DNA of 64,000 bases from Paenibacillus sp. S150 (GTDB taxonomy: Bacteria; Bacillota; Bacilli; Paenibacillales; Paenibacillaceae). The stretch is taken from the NCBI RefSeq assembly GCF_019352175.1, contig NZ_JACBYI010000013.1:1-64000 (forward strand), in the 5' to 3' direction. Positions 61,701-64,000 of the stretch are shown piece after piece; position 1 is the first letter of the stretch; the number at the start of each line of letters is the position of its first letter. The translations under genes were made by a program, and so were the position numbers. Below the pieces are notes generated by a model. It saw nothing but the letters and a program-made list of their open reading frames with translations, did no database searches and had not been told where the DNA came from.

Positions 61701-64000
61701 CCGACGCGGATGGCTTCGTGCCGGGCGAGGGTGCCGGACTGGTGATGCTGAAACCGCTGGAGCAGGCGCTGCGGGACGGCGACCCGGTGCTGGCGGTGCT
61801 GAAGGCCAGCGGCATCAACAATGACGGGCATTCCATCGGCGTGATGGCCCCGAATCCGGACGGTCAAAGGGAGCTGATCGAATCGCTGTACGTCCGCAGC
61901 GGCCTCAGTCCTGCGGATGTGCAGTATGTGGAGGCCCACGGGACGGGAACCAAGATCGGCGATCCCAGCGAAGTCAGGGCGCTGGACAGTGCCTTCAAGC
62001 GTTGGGAGCTGATGCGCCAGTCCGTTGCCATCGGCTCGGTGAAATCCAATATCGGCCATCTGCTGGGCGCGGCGGGCATTGCGGGCTTCATCAAAGTGGT
62101 AATGGCGCTGCAGAACAAAATTATGCCGCCGCAGGTGAATGTCACTGTTCCGAACCCGATGCTGAAGTTCGAGAAGACACCGTTCTACCTGCTCACGGCT
62201 GCCCAAGAGTGGGCGGTGGCAGAAGGGACGGCCAGAAGGGCGGCAATCAACTCCTTCGGCTTCGGCGGAACCAACAGCCATATGGTGGTTGAAGAAGCAC
62301 CCGCACGGATACTGGAAAAAGAAGCGGACTCTCCGGTGCGCGCCAAGCATGTGATCGGGTTGTCCGCGCACACGCGGCCGGCGCTGCAGCAGAAGATGGC
62401 CGGGCTTGCGGCCTTCCTTGAGCAGCATGGGGAATATCCGCTGGCAGATGTCTGCTATACAGAGAATGTCGCGCGGACCGCACTGCCGCACCGCTTCCAT
62501 GCGGTGGCGGATTCCGTACAGGATCTGATCGGCAAATTGCAGGCCGGCGCTCCGGCATCCGCCCCGGTATCCGGTCCTCCGGCAACGGTTCTGATGTTCA
62601 CCGGCCAGGGTTCACAGTATGCGGGCATGGGCAGAGCGCTGTACGAGGGTCTTCCCGCCTTCCGCAAGCATGTGGAGGAATGCTCATCTGCATTTGAGCC
62701 GTACCTGGGCCTGAAGCTGACGGGCCTGCTCTACGGTGAGGAGGCCGACAACAAGCGGCTTGCCCGGACGGAGCTTACCCAGCCGGCGGTCTTCACGCTG
62801 GATTATGCCTGTGGACGGCTGCTGCTGGATGCCGGCATCCAGCCCGCTTATATGCTCGGGCACAGCGTCGGAGAGTGGGCGGCCGCCTGCCTTGCGGGCA
62901 GCGTCGGCCTGGCCGATGCCGCGAGGCTGGTGGCCGCAAGGGGCAGGCTAATGAGTGAGCTGCCGGCTGCCGGTGCCATGGCCGCCGTATTCACTTCGGG
63001 CAGCGCGCTGGAAGAGCTGCTGCAGCCTTTTGCCGGATCTTTGTGGGTCGCCGGATATAATATCACGCATCAGGTGGTCTCCGGAAGCAGCGAGGCCGTC
63101 GGGGAATTTCTCTCCTTGCTGCATACGAAGGGGATCGGGTCCAAACGGCTGAATGTGTCGCAGGCCTTCCATACTCCGCTGATGACCCCGATGCTGGAGG
63201 CATTCAGAATAGAATTGGAGGCCACAGTCTTCCATGCTCCGCAGATTCAGGTCATCTCCAATGTCACAGCCGAAGTGCTTGAGGGTCCGCCCGGGGCGGA
63301 GTATTGGCTGCGGCATATTCTGGAGCCCGTCCGCTTTGAACAGAGCCTTGCCTACGCGCTGGACCGGGAGGTCCCGGTACTGGTTGAATGCGGCCCCGAC
63401 GCCATCCTTGCCGGAATGGCGGGGGGGCTGCGGCATCCGGCCAAGCCGCAGGTGCTTCATGCGCTGAACCGCAAGAAGGATGCATGGGAGACCTGGCTGG
63501 GCTTGCTCGGCCAGCTGTACTCCCTTGGCGCCAAGCCGGACTGGGAGGCTGTGGAGCAGGGGGGATTCTTCCATAAGGTCCCGCTGCCCGTCTATCCCTT
63601 TGAGCGTAAAATCTTTAAGCCCGATTTCGGGGACAGCTCCAGCCGAAGCTCTGCCGTGGAGGCCGGGAAGTGGCTCCATGAATGGAAATGGAGCCCCGAA
63701 TCGCTGGCCGGAGGCAACGGTCTTAAGGCCGGAGCGGTGCTGGTATGGAATGCAGGCCCGGAAACGGGCAGGGGGCTGGAGCGCCAGCTCGACCCTGAGC
63801 GCAATCCGGTCTTCTATGTGGGCTTCGGGGATGAGCCGCATTATGACGGCGGACGCAGCTTCACTGTACGGATGGACAAAGAGGAGGATTACAGCGCCAT
63901 GCTGCGCCTTCTGCCGGGGGCTGTCTCGGCCGTGATCCATCTGTCCAACTATGCAAGGGAGAAGCTTCAGCCCTCAGTGCTTCTGACCGACATTCAGGCA
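58760..64000 (+). CDS. Hybrid polyketide synthase, FAAL-ACP-KS-AT-(KR), 3' end outside window
   Basis: Open to the window edge, 1747 residues visible. Residues 1-570 are a fatty-acyl-AMP-ligase-like domain (QFSSGSTSVPKGTILTHDN, MPYHHDMGLIG, YGMAEACLA, SGRIKDIIFVNGQN). Then a carrier (SLGGTSLKA, S658), a ketosynthase (724-1150; C925 in DTACSSSLV, H1060 in EAHGTGT, H1100 in NIGHLLGAAG) and an acyltransferase (1270-1590; GHSVGEW with S1369, and QAFH at 1468-1471, the malonyl-type variant). The start of a ketoreductase-like region follows at about 1637. AAGGAGGAAATATT precedes the GTG. It should activate a fatty acid, load it on the carrier and extend it with malonyl-CoA, as in iturin-type starters. 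Confidence 0.92.
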   Translation, partial: MSSSKRKKPETRLSLLKGGSITGRFAEMGNLANVLIHVSGNEDRGITFLQNDNSEFFLSYLALLEGATRRLGGLQEQGFAPGRYALILLEDSREFILTFWACILGGIIPVPASYPASSKVINTSLSKLQAIWEVLERPVIVSDRSLAEARDEMETTLGISGMRILEAASLDTAGQAGTLMLSGAHSPALIQFSSGSTSVPKGTILTHDNLLTNIESIITSSGMLDDDRSLGWMPYHHDMGLIGFHLSTLACGINQFNMTPMKFVKRPTLWLDMIHKHRITFTGCPNFGLRLIGSRVKEEQLKSWDLSSIRLLYNGAEPISVKTMREFMDKFVHSGLKRSAMFPVYGMAEACLAVSFPRPGEEPLVHSVNRGLMVSKSRIEAIPEDDRRASLMADEGYPVIGMEIRIADDQTGAVVPEGTIGEIQIRGRNVTSGYINNPEATAGSFQDGWLKTGDNGFVLNGRLTVSGRIKDIIFVNGQNFFAHDIEAVIEELDGVEPGKIAVCGWHDEQEGQEKVGLFSTVRLQEKDLKPFYAKLLRHVNEAIGIPVDYVSLVRSIPKTTSGKVQRFVLVESFRKGEFQEKSYSAAYFEEEAKAPFSLQAPSAAAPSVQAPSSLQAPVPGAAPGAFLDKIRAVWADVLGRPAGTIPYDQPFLSLGGTSLKAIQILGALEEELGLELTHDLLIKCRTVEEMDGYLARKVNAGGSPLPAGKRLEAGVQRARSAGDADIAVIAMACRFPGASSPEEFWANLLQGKDSIGEVPRDRWNIDDYYSPDPEFGKIYCRTGGFLDNPYGFDAALFGISEEEAAVMDPQQRIVMELVYELIERAGYSRQQLNGRKVGLFVGAGGNSYFEYHLNTLNRMNLQSFDSFSVLTSVQQERIMEEWKRKLGFTGTHPNLLVDNIVNMIPARTSQEFNFKGPSMVVDTACSSSLVTLHLAAGSIRRGECESAIAGGIHLMLTPTSYQYFSSAGALSKAGRSSVFSADADGFVPGEGAGLVMLKPLEQALRDGDPVLAVLKASGINNDGHSIGVMAPNPDGQRELIESLYVRSGLSPADVQYVEAHGTGTKIGDPSEVRALDSAFKRWELMRQSVAIGSVKSNIGHLLGAAGIAGFIKVVMALQNKIMPPQVNVTVPNPMLKFEKTPFYLLTAAQEWAVAEGTARRAAINSFGFGGTNSHMVVEEAPARILEKEADSPVRAKHVIGLSAHTRPALQQKMAGLAAFLEQHGEYPLADVCYTENVARTALPHRFHAVADSVQDLIGKLQAGAPASAPVSGPPATVLMFTGQGSQYAGMGRALYEGLPAFRKHVEECSSAFEPYLGLKLTGLLYGEEADNKRLARTELTQPAVFTLDYACGRLLLDAGIQPAYMLGHSVGEWAAACLAGSVGLADAARLVAARGRLMSELPAAGAMAAVFTSGSALEELLQPFAGSLWVAGYNITHQVVSGSSEAVGEFLSLLHTKGIGSKRLNVSQAFHTPLMTPMLEAFRIELEATVFHAPQIQVISNVTAEVLEGPPGAEYWLRHILEPVRFEQSLAYALDREVPVLVECGPDAILAGMAGGLRHPAKPQVLHALNRKKDAWETWLGLLGQLYSLGAKPDWEAVEQGGFFHKVPLPVYPFERKIFKPDFGDSSSRSSAVEAGKWLHEWKWSPESLAGGNGLKAGAVLVWNAGPETGRGLERQLDPERNPVFYVGFGDEPHYDGGRSFTVRMDKEEDYSAMLRLLPGAVSAVIHLSNYAREKLQPSVLLTDIQA

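Noticed and set aside
59765..62500. 911-residue open frame on the minus strand
   Set aside because: Lies opposite the FAAL-ACP-KS coding sequence, whose catalytic motifs are all intact on the plus strand.

Overview
The window looks like chromosomal DNA of a GC-rich, spore-former-type Firmicute close to Paenibacillus. Ribosome binding sites are strong (AAGGAGG-like), and GTG and TTG starts are frequent. Sugar transport follows the Lpl/YtlB pattern with YesM/YesN-type two-component partners. A tyrosine T-box precedes tyrS, and the CAZymes (GH105, GH36, GH5 mannanase) are of the Paenibacillus sort. Nothing suggests a prophage or a conjugative element. Calls rest on reading motifs and sequence only; no database search was run.

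Layout. 1-801: 3' part of an IS110-type transposase with a frameshift. 1362-6762: four-gene carbohydrate operon (DUF1961-like protein, CE4 deacetylase, FG-GAP/VCBS propeller, GH105). 7160-11210: ROK repressor, two-gene ABC-2 exporter and its divergent TetR. 11324-12345: CBS-domain protein divergent from a MarR regulator, sharing a palindromic promoter region. 12640-19746: sugar importer (two permeases, lipoprotein) with sensor kinase and AraC-type response regulator. 19772-27615: AraC regulator, DUF5107/TPR protein, mutarotase-like protein and GH36 alpha-galactosidase. 27917-35702: alkaline-phosphatase-superfamily enzyme, thioredoxin-like protein, LysR, an SMR pair and a sulfonate/taurine-type ABC importer. 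35892-41074: acetyltransferase, amidase, CPBP protease and secreted mannanase. 41258-43161: T-box leader and tyrS. 43163-44492: about 1.3 kb of non-coding repeats. 44654-50298: LacI regulator, second sugar importer and a PHP-domain hydrolase. 50352-50933: LOG-type hydrolase. 51391-64000: hybrid NRPS/PKS operon running off the right edge.

How the genes fit together. Alpha-galactosidase, mutarotase and secreted mannanase would suit galactomannan breakdown, while the GH105 operon suits unsaturated uronide oligosaccharides; both are inferences from family and position. The two Lpl-type importers have separate regulators (a two-component system and LacI).

The most unusual content is twofold. First, the terminal operon encodes a 2056-residue NRPS in the order ACP-ACP-C-PCP-A-C-SDR. 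It is coupled to an MFS transporter and to a FAAL-ACP-KS-AT-(KR) polyketide synthase; the A-domain specificity residues read like a serine code. Second, a family of about 23-bp dyad motifs recurs at several intergenic sites with nearly fixed phasing (28-bp gap, then 62, 51, 51 bp). I cannot assign it to a known feature type.
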